Positions 11,614 through 23,300 of a stretch of 64,000 nt of DNA are shown in pieces (positions within the stretch are counted from its first letter, which is position 1; every line of letters starts with the position of its first letter). The translations under genes were made by a program, and so were the position numbers. The notes beneath the pieces were generated by a model. The model was not told the DNA's origin, did no database searches, and was given only the letters and a program-made list of their open reading frames with translations. The stretch lies in the NCBI RefSeq assembly GCF_001659605.2, contig NC_035173.2:14656945-14720944 (forward strand), in the 5' to 3' direction. This DNA is from Manihot esculenta (Eukaryota; Streptophyta; Magnoliopsida; Malpighiales; Euphorbiaceae).

Positions 11614-11951
11614 TGATGAAGGTTGTACAAGCTCGTTAAGAGAAAACTTGAAAATCTATAGAGTTAAGTACTCGACAATTTTTGGCAAATCAATCATGTC
11701 TCCTTTATTATCTCAACTGAACTTAAATACAAAAGGAAGAGATAATCTCTTCCTATAAACAATGGAAGTTATTAGCATGATCAAAACATAGAGAATCACC
11801 CTCCTACAACCAAGAAAAGTGGAAGAAAATAAAGCATAACACTAACACCACTACTAATAGCACACCACTAACAGCACCATCAACCACTAGCAGCACCATT
11901 AATATATAGGAGGCAACACTACTAGCAAGTAGAATATCATAGGTAGTAACA
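11614..11951 (-). repeat. Probable solo LTR
   Basis: A 338-bp segment that on the minus strand begins TGTTACTACC and ends CTTCATCA, giving canonical TG...CA ends. It is flanked by ACCCA (11609-11613) and ACACA (11952-11956), a five-base duplication with one mismatch. No PBS, PPT or coding sequence is attached, so it would be a recombined solo LTR of an unidentified element. Confidence 0.45.
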
Positions 11952-12064
11952 ACACATGAAGCTAGTTTTTCTCAACTGCATTAGTGACTTTGACTTGGTC
12001 TTGCATTCAATATTTTTCTTTCTCCATGTGTAAATATCTTGTATATTAGAAAGGGTATGCTAAC

Positions 12065-12265
12065 TGTTGACTTATTTGCTGATCCTAACTAATTTTAGAG
12101 ATATGATTTGATTTGATTTTATTAGGATCCTTAATTGTCTCTGTAATTATTATTTGATTATTTACTTTCTGTTTAGATATAATTCTTTGTATATAAATAG
12201 TCATATAAACCAATTGTAAAGAGAGTGAAATACAAGAATTCTCTAAATTTTCCCAAAATTCTTCA
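12065..12265 (+). repeat. 5' LTR of copia B
   Basis: TGTTGACTTA...ATTCTTCA. It contains a TATAAATA box at 12192-12199, about 70 bp before the LTR end, and is followed directly by the PBS. Confidence 0.92.
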
Positions 12266-12278
12266 CGGTATCAGAGCC
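12266..12278 (+). other. Primer-binding site of copia B
   Basis: CGGTATCAGAGCC follows the LTR directly. It matches the tRNA-Met complement (TGGTATCAGAGC) except for the first base. Confidence 0.8.
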
Positions 12279-12647
12279 TTTTCCTGATTTTAGGGTTCAA
12301 ATTTAATTTTTTCCTCTTTAGGGTTTCAAAACCCTAGATCTACCTTTTTTGGTACTAACCCATCTAGGAGTCTTTCCTCCTCTCACTGCCGGCACCAGAA
12401 CTGTCGCCGGCCGATCGCCCAGCTCCGACGTCCAAAAAGCCCGCACATGAGGCTCACGCGGCTCCCTTTCCCGACGCGTGACCAATCGCTTGACGCTGCT
12501 TCGCCGCTCCAATCACTTCGGCGACGATTTCGACCATCTTTCCAGCCTTCCTGTGCCGCTACCCGGTCTTTTAGTGAATTGGTTGGGCTCTCTTGTGTGT
12601 ACAACCTTGGGTACCTCCTATTCTTTCACGGTTCACAAATCTTTACC

Positions 12648-15600
12648 ATGGCAGAAGGTAAAAAGGTCTTGATTCCTAACTCTGATTCCTCGTCCTCCGG
12701 TGCCACATCTAACTTTGTAAAGTTAGGTAATGCTTCCTCTCTTAATAAAGGCTTTCTCAATTATTTTCCTTCTCTAACCAAAGATAGTGTCAGAATTGCT
12801 GATGGCTCTTTTACTCCCATATCCGGAACAGGTTCTGTTATTTGCACATCTAACATTAAATTATCATATGTCCTTCATGTTCCCCACTTTCCTGTCAACC
12901 TTTTATCTGTCAGTGCTATTACCAATGCCCTTAATTGTAAAATTGAATTCTTTCCTGATCATTGTGTTATTCAGGATCTTCGCACAGGAAAGAGGATTGG
13001 CAATGGTAGGCTGCATGATGGCTTATATATGTTGGAGGGTGATCCAAGTTCTTCGATATCTCAAGCCTGTTTTGGAGAAAATAAGGATGTCAATCAGGAA
13101 ATAATACAGTGGCACAAACGGTTAAGGCATCCATTATTTTTTGTCTTAGAAAAACTTTATCCTAATTTGTTTGCTAGAACTCAGTTTGATTCCCTATTTT
13201 GTGATGCTTGTGAGTATGCTAAACACACTAGAACATCCTACCTTTGAGTCATAATAAAAGTCAAATTCCTTTTGCGACTATTCATTCTGATGCTTGGGGG
13301 CCTACTCAAACTGTCTCCTTGTCTGGTAATCGATGGTTTGTCACCTTTATTGATTGTTGCACTCGAATGACTTTGGTCTATTTGATTAAAGCTAAAAGTG
13401 ATGTCTTTTCTTGTTTTCAATCATTTCATAAGATGGTTTGTACTCAATTTGATACTAAGGTGAAAATTTTGAGAATTGACAATGGAATAGAATATATGGA
13501 TAGTAGCTTTTTTGCTTATTTGGAGAGTAATGGGATAGTACACCAGACTAGTTGTCCTTATACTAGTGCTCAAAATGGCGTTGCTGAGAGGAAAAATAGG
13601 CATCTATTGAAGGTAGCTTGATCTCTTATGTTCATCATGAATCTACCCAAAGCATATTGGGGAGATGCAATTCTTGCATCTGCTTATCTTATCAATATAA
13701 TGCCTCTCAAGATCCTTGACTTTATGAGTTCTTTGGCGGTTCTACAAGGGAAGAATTCATACGTTGTTCCACCAAAAGTATTTGGGTGTGTTTGCTTTGT
13801 ACATACTAGGACGGCAGGAAAATTAGATCCCAAGGCCCTTAAATGTGTGTTTGTTGGGTATTCTCCAACACAGAAGGAATACAAGTGTTATCATCCTCCC
13901 TCTAGGAAATACTTAGTTAGCAAGGATGTTACCTTCCGAGAAACTAAACCCTACTTCAGTACCACTCACTCACCTCTTGAGGGGGAGAATAATGAGCAAG
14001 AAAAGGTGATCCCGAATTCTGTGATTCTGAATGATATGGCTCAACTAGAAAGTTTGAGTTCTAGTAGACAGGGGGAGATGTCTAATCAGGGAGAGAGAAC
14101 TGGTCGTTTGGACAAGCCAGATTTGAGAACGTATTCGAGGAGAGACAAGGCAGAAGAAGCCATTATGCAGTCTACTCAGAGTCAAGAATCTTCTCCTGGT
14201 GAGTTACCCAGTCATGAATCTTCTTCAAGTGAGTTACCCACAACTCTTTCTTCTGGTGAGTTCCCCACAACTCTTGAATGTTTCAATGACTTAGATAAAC
14301 CTATTGCACAAAGAAAAGGGGTCAGATCTTGTACTAAACACCCTATTTCTAACTTTGTTTCTTATGAATCCTTATCTCCTTCCTATAGAGCCTTTGCCTT
14401 GTCTATTTCCTCTGTGTCGATTCCACAGGATTGGAAGAAAGCTCTTGCAGATCCTAAGTGGAAGAAAGCAATGATTGAAGAGATGAAAGCATTGGCTAAA
14501 AATGAGACTTAGGAGCTTGTCCCTCTCCCACCTGGGAAGAAACTCGTTGGCTGTAAATAGGTGTTCACAATGAAACACAAAGCTGATGGCACAATTGAAC
14601 GGTTTAAGGCCAGATTGGTTGCTAAAGGATTCACCCAAACCTATGAAGTGGATTACCAAGAGACATTTGCCCCAATTGCAAAAATGAACTCAATCAGAGT
14701 TTTGTTATCCTATGCAGCCAACTTGGACTAGGACTTGCAACAGTTTGATGTGAAGAATGCTTTCCTCCATGGAGATTTAGAGGAAGAAGTGTTCATAGAA
14801 ATTCCTCATGGATTCGCTGATGAGAAGATACAAGGAAAGGTGTGCAGGTTAAAAAAGGCTTTGTATGGGCTAAAACCATCTCCTAGAGCTTGGTTTGACA
14901 GGTTTAGCAGAGCCATGATGTCTTTTGGTTACCAACAAAGCAATGCTGATCACACTCTGTTTATCAAACATCACAAGGGTAAGATCACCCTTCTTATTGT
15001 TTATGTTGATGATATAGTGGTGACAGGCAATGACAAAGAGGAAATGACTCAACTAACAAGGTTGTTAGCTCAGAAATTTGAAATCAAAGATCTAGGAAAA
15101 CTGCAATATTTCCTAGGTATCGAGGTGGCTAGATCAGAAAAAGGAATTTTCATCTCCCAAAAAAAGTACATTTTGGATCTGTTGGAAGAAACTGGTATGA
15201 TGGGGTGTAAACCAGCAGAATCTCTCATTGAAAGTAATCACAAGTTGAAAGCAGGAACTGGTGAGTCCGTGGATATTGGAAGATACCAGAGATTGGTAGG
15301 AAGGTTCATTTATCTCTCACACACTTGACCGGATATAGCCTATGCTGTCTGTTAGCTTAGTCAGCCAATTCATGCATGACCCTCGCGAGACTCATATGCA
15401 AGCTGTACTTCGCATCTTAAGATACCTAAAGTCTGTGCCAAGGAAAGGGCTTCTTTACTCCAAACAGGGTCACCTCCAAGTTGAAGCTTTTACAGATGCA
15501 GATTGGGCAGAATCTCTCGATGACAGGAGATCCACCTCTGGCTACTGCACAGTTGTGGAAGGGAACCTTGTCACCTGGAGGAGCAAAAAACAAACTGTTG

Positions 15601-15955
15601 TTGCTCGGTCAAGCGCTGAAGCAGAATACAGAGCAATGGCCCAAGGTGTGTGAACTCTTATGGTTACAGAAGTTATTGAAGGAGTTGAGGTTGCTCGAGA
15701 GAGACAAGATAACTTTATATTGTGACAATAAAGCTGCTATAAGTATAGCACAAAATCCAGTCCAACATGACCGAACGAAACACATTGAAATTGATCGGCA
15801 CTTCATTGAAGAAAAATTAATAGACGGTATCTTGAGCCTAGTTCATGACTTCTACTGGGCAACTTGCGGATGTGTTTACTAAAGGACTCAACAACAAGAT
15901 CTACCATAATTTGATTTGCAAGTTGGGCATGTGCGACATCTTTGCACCAACTTGA
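12648..15955 (+). pseudogene. Copia B pol (gag-less), multiply broken
   Basis: The frame opens MAEGKK and passes straight into the pre-protease/GAG-pre-integrase region. Integrase core fragments follow (about 13244-13700), then reverse transcriptase with IVYVDDIVV (near 15000-15030) and RNase H (about 15400-15955), ending GMCDIF-APT before the stop at 15953-15955. Compared with copy D, it has an in-frame deletion of about 20 codons that removes the whole protease active site (DSGA). It also has a one-base deletion near 13238 and stops at 13619-13621, 14510-14512, 14558-14560, 14729-14731 and 15326-15328, mostly TGG or CGA turned to stops. It cannot make an active polyprotein. Confidence 0.9.
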
Positions 15956-15965
15956 GGGGGGGGAG

Positions 15966-16173
15966 TGTTGACTTATTTGCTGATCCTAACTGAATTCTAG
16001 GGATATGATTTGATTTGATTTGATTAGGATCCTTAATAATCTCTGTAATTATTATTTGATTATTTACTTCCTATTTAGATATAATTCTTTGTGTATAAAT
16101 AGTCATATAAACCAATTGTAAAGAGAGAGAGAGTGAAATACAAGAATTCTCTAAATTTTCCCAAAATTCTTCA
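15966..16173 (+). repeat. 3' LTR of copia B
   Basis: TGTTGACTTA...ATTCTTCA, aligned with 12065-12265. It differs by scattered substitutions and a longer GA run (GAGAGAGAGAG), accounting for 208 against 201 bp. Confidence 0.92.
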
Positions 16174-16204
16174 CTAACAAAAGGTTTTATTTGTTCAAGA
16201 GTAT

Positions 16205-17139
16205 TGATACGGATCCAATAAGGCAGACTTGCAACAATTGTGTGGAGCAACCTTATATCATCAAAATGAGTCTAAAAAGAGTTTAAAATCATATTTATAT
16301 AAACCAAATCCACTTGGGGCGTGCTTCAATTCATATGGGGCAGATTTGGTGCAACATTTGCAATTATGGGCTTAAGATTATGGGCTTAAGCAGTATAATC
16401 AAACCTATGGGCTAAAACTACACAAATGGAAGCCTATAGTAAAGATGAAGGAAGGCTCTTGTGAAGATGTAAGTCCATTTAGCCTAATTAGAAGGTGTAC
16501 AAGTCCATCAAACTAAATTGGTAGATTTGAACAAACACGTGTAATGTATGTGCCACTTAAGGAGCATGTGCAAGGCATGTGCACAACTCATGAGCAGTCT
16601 TGGAGGACGTGTTATATATGTTATTTGGACCTTAATGATGTATTTTGCAAGCCTATTTATTTAGGTTAAATTTATACTATCTTATTTGCTTTAGTATTAC
16701 TAGTTTAGTTGTTTGGACCTAGTTTTAGGGCTTTAATATGTAGTCCCTTGCTATGAGTTTATAATTTTCGTCCAGCCTTGTTTGGCTCTTTAGGTTTTAG
16801 TTTATTCTTAGTCTTTTAGGGTTATGCTTAGTTTTTTCTATATAAATTCCAGCCACCTTTGTATAAGAGGACTTTTAATCAAAATTCAGAATTATTCATA
16901 CTATTTGCGTGTTTTTATTATTGTGAGAGTCTAAGATTGCATTCTTCCAATTGCATCAAAAATCAAGATAAACTTATCAATTCAATTGTGACATTTGTTT
17001 TGTTCCTTTATTCCTCAATCATTGGTATTCTTGTTGTCCTTTGCATTGAATGCCATAGAGGAAAGTTTACTGTTGATCTTTAGAGCTTTTTCCATCTTGT
17101 CATAGAGTTCTTAGACTTGATCCATAGGGTTCCGCATCA
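16205..17139 (+). repeat. 5' LTR of element F
   Basis: Starts TGATACGGATCC and ends GCATCA. The same sequence recurs at 18891-19835 with many substitutions, so this insertion is clearly older than B, D, E or I. Confidence 0.87.
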
Positions 17140-17337
17140 ATTAGTATCAGAGCTAAAGGTTAAGATAAATTTTGATTTATCTTAGTTTAGAGTTTTAAAT
17201 TTGAATTTTCTTGCATTTTTTATTTCTGAATTTTTTGGTCTTGTATTAGTTTAATTTGTTTAGGGTTTAAACTTGTTTTAGTGTTTGTTGATTTAATTTT
17301 GGTTGTTAAATTAGTTAAGTTTCGTTCTTGATCAATT

Positions 17338-17450
17338 CGATAAAAAAAAAAAACACACAAAATTAAAAGAAGCAGAAGAAAGAGAATTAAAAAAAAGAAG
17401 AAAGAAAATTAGTAAGAGAAAGAAAGGAAGAAGGAAGAGAATTCTTGACG
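17338..17450 (+). repeat. Purine-rich low-complexity leader in element F
   Basis: A poly-A run followed by AAGAAG/GAAAGAAAG-type sequence about 200 bp after the PBS. It is simple-sequence DNA with no coding signal. Confidence 0.6.
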
Positions 17451-18207
17451 TATCTTTGAGGAATCCTTCTTCTTATTGGATTTGTTTTCTTGTCCTAGTT
17501 GAATTAGGACTTGAGGTTTTTTGTGTCTAAAGAATTGCTTCCTTAGCCCTAAATTTTCGGACTCTATTGTTTTAGGGGCTATTTGGATTGACTCTCTCTT
17601 GTTTAATTAATTTGATGCTATATTTGGTCACACATACACCTGTGCATGTTTAGAGCTTAAAACAATTTTTTTTTGGCATGAAATTATTAATTTGGCTCCA
17701 AAAATTAATTATACATGAGAATTCTGATTTAGTTTAAGCATTTTTTACTTTCTTACTTTGTTGAGTAGAAATATTTTAGATTTCATATTTAATTTGCTTT
17801 GTAGTAATTCAAATTCTTATATTTTGGCCTAAATTGTCTTTTCTCAATTCTTGTTTGTTGATTTTTTTTTTTTTTTGAGTTTTGCCATCTTTGTTTCTTT
17901 TACATTATTAGAGTGTTATTTGATTGTGATTACACCTTAAATTGATAAAATCAAGTAGTACATAATTTTGTCTTTGTGCTACCATCCATTTTTGTCTTGT
18001 GTATTCTTTCTAGTGTATTTGAGCTTACTTTTTATTGTTAGGGTTTTAATCTTTATTTTTAAGTTTTCTTTTGAGTTGCTAGATTGGCCTAAATTCTGAA
18101 GTTCAATTGGAGGAATTGCAAAGAGTAGTAAAAGAGTGCAAACACGTGAGAAAGTGCTTTATTACTAACTCTATTTTGACTTGTGATTTTTGTTGTTGTT
18201 CTTAACT

Positions 18208-18792
18208 ATGAGTTTGGATAAGTAAGGAGACGATAAAGAGGAACTTGAGATGGAGATTAAGGAGAATGTTTCCTATTTTATGCTTGATTTTGCAATAAAT
18301 AGCTTTAAAAATTGTATTCAACATTGCAGAAAACGGATGGATAAAGAAGTTACATATAGTTTTAGAGAAGCTATGTTGTTAATTAAGGAGCTTCAAAGTT
18401 ATGAAGAGAATTTACGTGAAGCAAAGTTAGAGACGAAGAGGTTTGTTGCTAAGAAAAGAGAAGAGATAAGAAAGAAAAGAAGAAAGAAAAGGCTAAATTT
18501 TCAATTTCAACTTTCATAGAAATTGAAATTGAAGAGGAAATTGTAATGCATGAAGTTAGCAAAGTTCTTGCTTAAAGAAGAGGTTGTGATTGATGGTGGA
18601 CATAGGGAGGACATGATTGATGAGGTAAAAGAGGCGAATCGAGCTGTTTTGGAAGTTGTAGAGGAGAATGGGTCACATCTACATGATCTTTCTATGATTA
18701 ACATTGTTATGCCTAGTTGTCTTGTTCTTGATATGCAGGTTGTTGATGAGAACATCCATGATGAGACTTTCATGCTATTTGCACCTATTTAA
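18208..18792 (+). pseudogene. Short gag-like charged frame in element F
   Basis: One frame starting MSLDK, interrupted by TAA at 18223-18225 and TAG at 18517-18519. It encodes a lysine/glutamate-rich, probably coiled-coil protein of about 190 residues ending before the GCTTCGAGGACGAA sequence that often precedes the PPT of plant gypsy elements. I do not recognise a domain. It may be the remnant of a gag-like protein of a large retrotransposon derivative. Confidence 0.4.
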
Positions 18793-18890
18793 GAGGAGAT
18801 CTTTGAAGATGCATTGGTTCCTAAAATTTCCATTCCGGACATGAATATGAGCAAGCTTCGAGGACGAATCTTTTCTAAAGAAAGAGAGAA

Positions 18891-19835
18891 TGATACGAAT
18901 CCAATAAGGCAGACTTGCAATAATTGTGTGGAGTAACTTTATATCATTCAAATAGGTTTAAAAAGAGTTCAAAATCATATTTATATGAACCAAATCCACT
19001 TGGGGCGTGATTCAATTTATATGGGGTAGATTTAGTGCAACACTTACAATTATGGATTTAAGGAGTATAATCAAGCCTATGGATAAAAGTTATACAAAGA
19101 AAAGCCTAAAGTGAAGACGAAGGAAGACTTTTGTTAATATTTAAGTCCATTGGGCCTAATTAGAAGGTGTACAAGTCCATCAAACTAAATTGACAGATTT
19201 AAAGAAACATGTGTAATGCATGTGCCACTTAAGGAGCATGTGCAAAGCATGTATACAACTCATGAGCAGCCTCAGGGATGTGTTATATATGTCATTTGGG
19301 TCTTAATAATGTATTTTATAAACCCATTTGTTTGGGTTAAGCTTATGCTATCTTATTTGCTTTAGTATTGCTAATTTAGTTGTTTGGACCTAGTTTTTGA
19401 GTTTTAGTGTGCTGCCCTTGCTATGAGCTTATAATTTTCATCCAGCCTTGTTTGGCTTTAGTTTATCCTTAGTCTTTTAGGGTTATGCTTAGTTTTCTCT
19501 ATATAAACTCCAGTCGTCCTCTGCATAAGGAGACTTTTAATTAAAATTTAGAATTATTCATACTATTTGCGTGTCTTTGTTATTATGAGAGTGTGAGATT
19601 GCATTCTTCCGATTATATCAAGAATCAAGTTAAACTTATCAATTTAATTTTAGCATTTGTCTTGTTTTTTTAATCCTCAATCATCGGTGTTTGTCTTGTT
19701 TCTTTAATCCTCAATCATTAGTGTTCTTGTTGTCCTTTACATTGGGTGTCATAGAGAAGAATTTATTATTGATATTTAGAGTTTTTTCCATCTTGTCATA
19801 GAGTTCTTGAACTTGATCCATAGGGTTCCACGTCA
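18891..19835 (+). repeat. 3' LTR of element F
   Basis: Starts TGATACGAATCC and ends ACGTCA. It contains a small internal duplication of CTTGTTT-TTTAATCCTCAATCAT (about 19660-19720) not present in the 5' copy. Confidence 0.87.
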
Positions 19836-20032
19836 AGTTTCCGGTCTTCGCCATCAATCTACACCTCATGTATTAACCCAGGTTTAGATTTAACAGATAA
19901 ATGGGGTTGAAGGACTAAAAACCAATCTTTGTCCAGTCAATACACGCACACAGAGCAAATGCATATTGCAAACCAAAACCAAGTCAAACTAAGAACAAAA
20001 GACGTAATACTCACATAATCATTGGAGAGAGT

Positions 20033-20315
20033 CTACAGTTGGTAAAGCAAGAAAGAGAGCAAAATTTCATTCCACATATCAGGTACTCCAGGTAGACACC
20101 AGTGGCTACAATCAGCTATAGGTGAGTTGTCATTCCACTTGCCAACATGTGCATCACTTCTGAAAGCTGACATGGAGGTAATATTTAGTATGGTTACAGG
20201 AACTGTCATATTTTTTACAATCTCCCAGGTGGCATCTAAAAATAGTCTTCTCTCCTTCCCTCTGGTTTCTGATAATGGTTGCCTGGACACATTGCAAAAC
20301 CTATGGGATTGATCA
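20033..20315 (-). CDS. TBL: TBL exon 3 (C-terminus with DxxH)
   Basis: Begins after acceptor ...TATCAG and completes a serine codon split with exon 2 (AG+T). It encodes DQSHRFCNV..., then the conserved [16 protein letters not shown] stretch, RSDAHVGKW, and [16 protein letters not shown], ending in a TAG at 20033-20035. It is separated from exon 2 by 19,857 bp of intron. Confidence 0.9.
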
Positions 20316-23300
20316 CTGATACACATATCAAAGACCATTATAAGTGTCATGTTGAAGTGAGCACATGTGCGACTTATAATCAAATTAAACCAACAGATTT
20401 TAGCATATGGATGAAAAATGCCTCGGAAAACAGCCAAACACCACATTTGAAAAACATAAAAGTCAATTTCAGAATACGCCTTTTGGGACGACAATGAACA
20501 GTTGAAGAGGAGAAGTAATGCTTGTGGATCTGTGGTTGAAGGTGGGCACAATTCAGATTAAACTGAAAAAATTGACAAACCAATTCAATTTAGAGATTCA
20601 GTTTGGTTTTCATTTTTTTATTTTTTTATTTTTTCACTTATCAGTTCAGTTCAGTTCCATAGAAATAGAAGATGGAAAACGGAAACAAACCAAACTATAA
20701 AACACAATGGTTTTTTAACGCTATCGCTATTTTGAGTGGTCTCTCATCTTTGCTCTTTCTGCAGTCAAACCACGTTTCTCTTCCCCCATTCCAGTCTTCC
20801 TTTTTTCATTCTCCACTCTCAACTCTCTCCAGTCTCCAACTCTCTGTTACTCCATCCATTGTTAGCCATGCAAACATAGTCCACCAGAAACTATAATTTT
20901 CAATAATCTTCCTTCCTGGCAGTCTCTCCCCTCGATTTGATAAGAATAATAAAGCATCTATGTAATTTTAAGTTGCTGGCAGGTAGCTCAATTTGTAGGT
21001 TTTAGATCCAATGGAACTGAAAGAGGATATGGGCAGGAGAGTTATGACTTGGGTAAGCATCGCAGTGGGTTCATGACCAGACTGAAAAAGGTAAAGACTG
21101 AAAAAGGTAAATGGATAGACTAGAGAAGAAAATTGAGGAAGGAGATTAGGAGGGACCCCATATTTTGGGAATAAGCAGAAGCGGACAGCAGACAAGAGTA
21201 TTGAGGGTTGATTTTGATTATCAATTTTGCTGCTTAAGGGCTTGTTTGGTTTAACTCGTGGATATAACTATTAGCTGATTATAACTTGTAGATGATATCT
21301 GATTCTAACTATCTTAGGCGTTTGGTAAACTATGCCTAACATGTTAACATAACTAATAAGGATATATATCAATTCATTATATTAATAAAATAAATATTAA
21401 TTTATTAATTTACTATACAACATATATAACAATTAATAAATTAAATATATTTTTTTCATACATATATATAATTTTTATAATATAATAAAGAATATTATAA
21501 ATTTAAGAAATATTACAACTATTTTAATTATCATTTATAGTATTTTTAATTTATTTATTATCTCTTGTAATTTTAAAAAATTTATTGATAAAAATTTTAA
21601 TTTATAAAATTATAATTAATAAAATTTTTAAGGTTAATATGGTCAAAATAAAAAATAAAGTCTAAACAGCTATCTACTAATAAGAAATAACTCTAATTGT
21701 TGAGCTTATTCCAAATGCAGCTAATTTGAAGCATATCAGCTGCCTAAAAAATTTATCAAATACTTTGATTTAGCTATTTGAATGCCTATTAGCTATCAGC
21801 ATCTAACAATTAAACCAAACACCCCCCTAAATCTGATGGTGCTTTTTGGCATGAGAAATTGGCAAAAGAAAGAAAAGAGGAAGGAAGAAAGAAACAAAGA
21901 AAGAAAGAAGGCAGAGGTCTCGATCTTGCTGTTTAAAATTCTATTGCAACATATATATACATATATATTCTTTCCAAACTTTTTTTGAATCTGGAATTTT
22001 ATTTTCATATAAACTTCTGATTTTGGTTTAAGAATCGAACTGATTAATGCCCTTATAGAGAATTGTAGAAAGGGATATGAAACTAAATTCAAACACTTCT
22101 CACTATCAGATTCTCCCTTCCTAAAACCAAACCGCCGAAACATTCCAATATGGTTTGTGTAATACCCGGCTAAGTTCTGGCGTCGGAATTTCAACCTTCC
22201 GATGAAATCCCCGTTGGAATCCGGAATTTCCGAAACTGGAATCCCCTTAGAAGGGTAAAATAAGTTTTTTTATAAAATGAATTTGAAAATTTTTAAGGTT
22301 TTAAGAAAGAAAGAAAAAAGTTTTGAAGAAAAATGCTTTGGAGGGGAAAATCCAGGTTCGGGCGCCAAACATGGTGCAGCCGCGGGAGCTCTCCTTTCGG
22401 CCCCCGAAGGTGGTCTGGCCAGCCATCTATAAGAGGCCTCCAGTCCGAAAATGGGACAGTTTCTCTCTCCATTTTCGGGCAAATGTGAGTTCTTGCCCTT
22501 CCATTGTTGATTTTTTGTTCTTTCTTCAAAATATTCATGATAGTTTTCTTTACCTTGTAATCCCTGTTAACATGATATTTATGTAAAAGTTTTAAATATG
22601 TTTTATGTTTGAACCAAGCTTGAGGCGTGTGATGTTAACCATACTAGAGCATTTGATGAGTGCTCTAGTATGAGTTTTATGTTTTCAGTATGATACATAC
22701 ACAGGTTGAGCTCGGTTTCATGGAAATGTTTAAGTTTTTGTTATAATGTATGATCATGTATGGGATTTTATCAGGTACACAAGATGTATAGTAGGCTTGC
22801 TACGGGTTCCAGCAACCTTAAGTCGATCTGAATCCTAGCGCCGGTAGCGGTCCGATTTCCGGGTCGTTACAGAGTGGTATCAGAGCCCTAGGTTCATATG
22901 GTCGGACCTAGAGTGTCGGACTCATAGATGATATAGAAGGGCAAACACAATAGGAAAAAATCATGTCCACTAGGATAGGATATAGAGTCCTGTCTTAATG
23001 AATGAATGATGATGTGTAATGCCATGATAGTATGCATGTGCATTAATGATGTGTATGTATATGATGTGGGTTCATGTGTATCCGCATGAACTATATGATG
23101 CTAACGTTTATGTGTTATATGTTGTTTTTCAGAAAACAGAATGCGAGGCTCACGTCGATCTGCACAATTGACAGGAGCTCCACCTGAGAATGAGGGTATA
23201 GACGCCCTTCCCCCTGCTCTGCCAAGAGCACGGTCAAGTAGAACTAGCAGAGGAGAAACATGAAGGAACCCTAGAAGGTCTTTTGATGTAAACAGGAGGA

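Larger units (their letters stand above)
12065..16173 (+). mobile_element. Ty1/copia element B, lacking gag, TSD CTAAC
   Basis: Complete in outline: 201-bp 5' LTR, PBS, a pol-only coding region, PPT (GAGGGGGGGGAG) and 208-bp 3' LTR. It is flanked by perfect CTAAC duplications (12060-12064 and 16174-16178). It is the same family as element D. Neither copy contains a recognisable gag or zinc knuckle before the protease/integrase region, so the family looks gag-less and dependent on help in trans. Confidence 0.93.
16205..19835 (+). mobile_element. Non-autonomous LTR element F (LARD-like)
   Basis: Two LTRs of 935 and 945 bp enclose 1751 bp without any pol domain. The PBS after the 5' LTR is TAGTATCAGAGC (17142-17153), one base off the tRNA-Met complement, and a purine run (AAAGAAAGAGAGAA) precedes the 3' LTR. 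Flanks AGTAT (16200-16204) and AGTTT (19836-19840) make a four-of-five target duplication. It lies 31 bp right of copia B and about 200 bp downstream of the TBL stop codon. Confidence 0.85.

Noticed and set aside
20127..20497. Plus-strand open frames over TBL exon 3
   Set aside because: Antisense shadows of the conserved TBL C-terminal exon.
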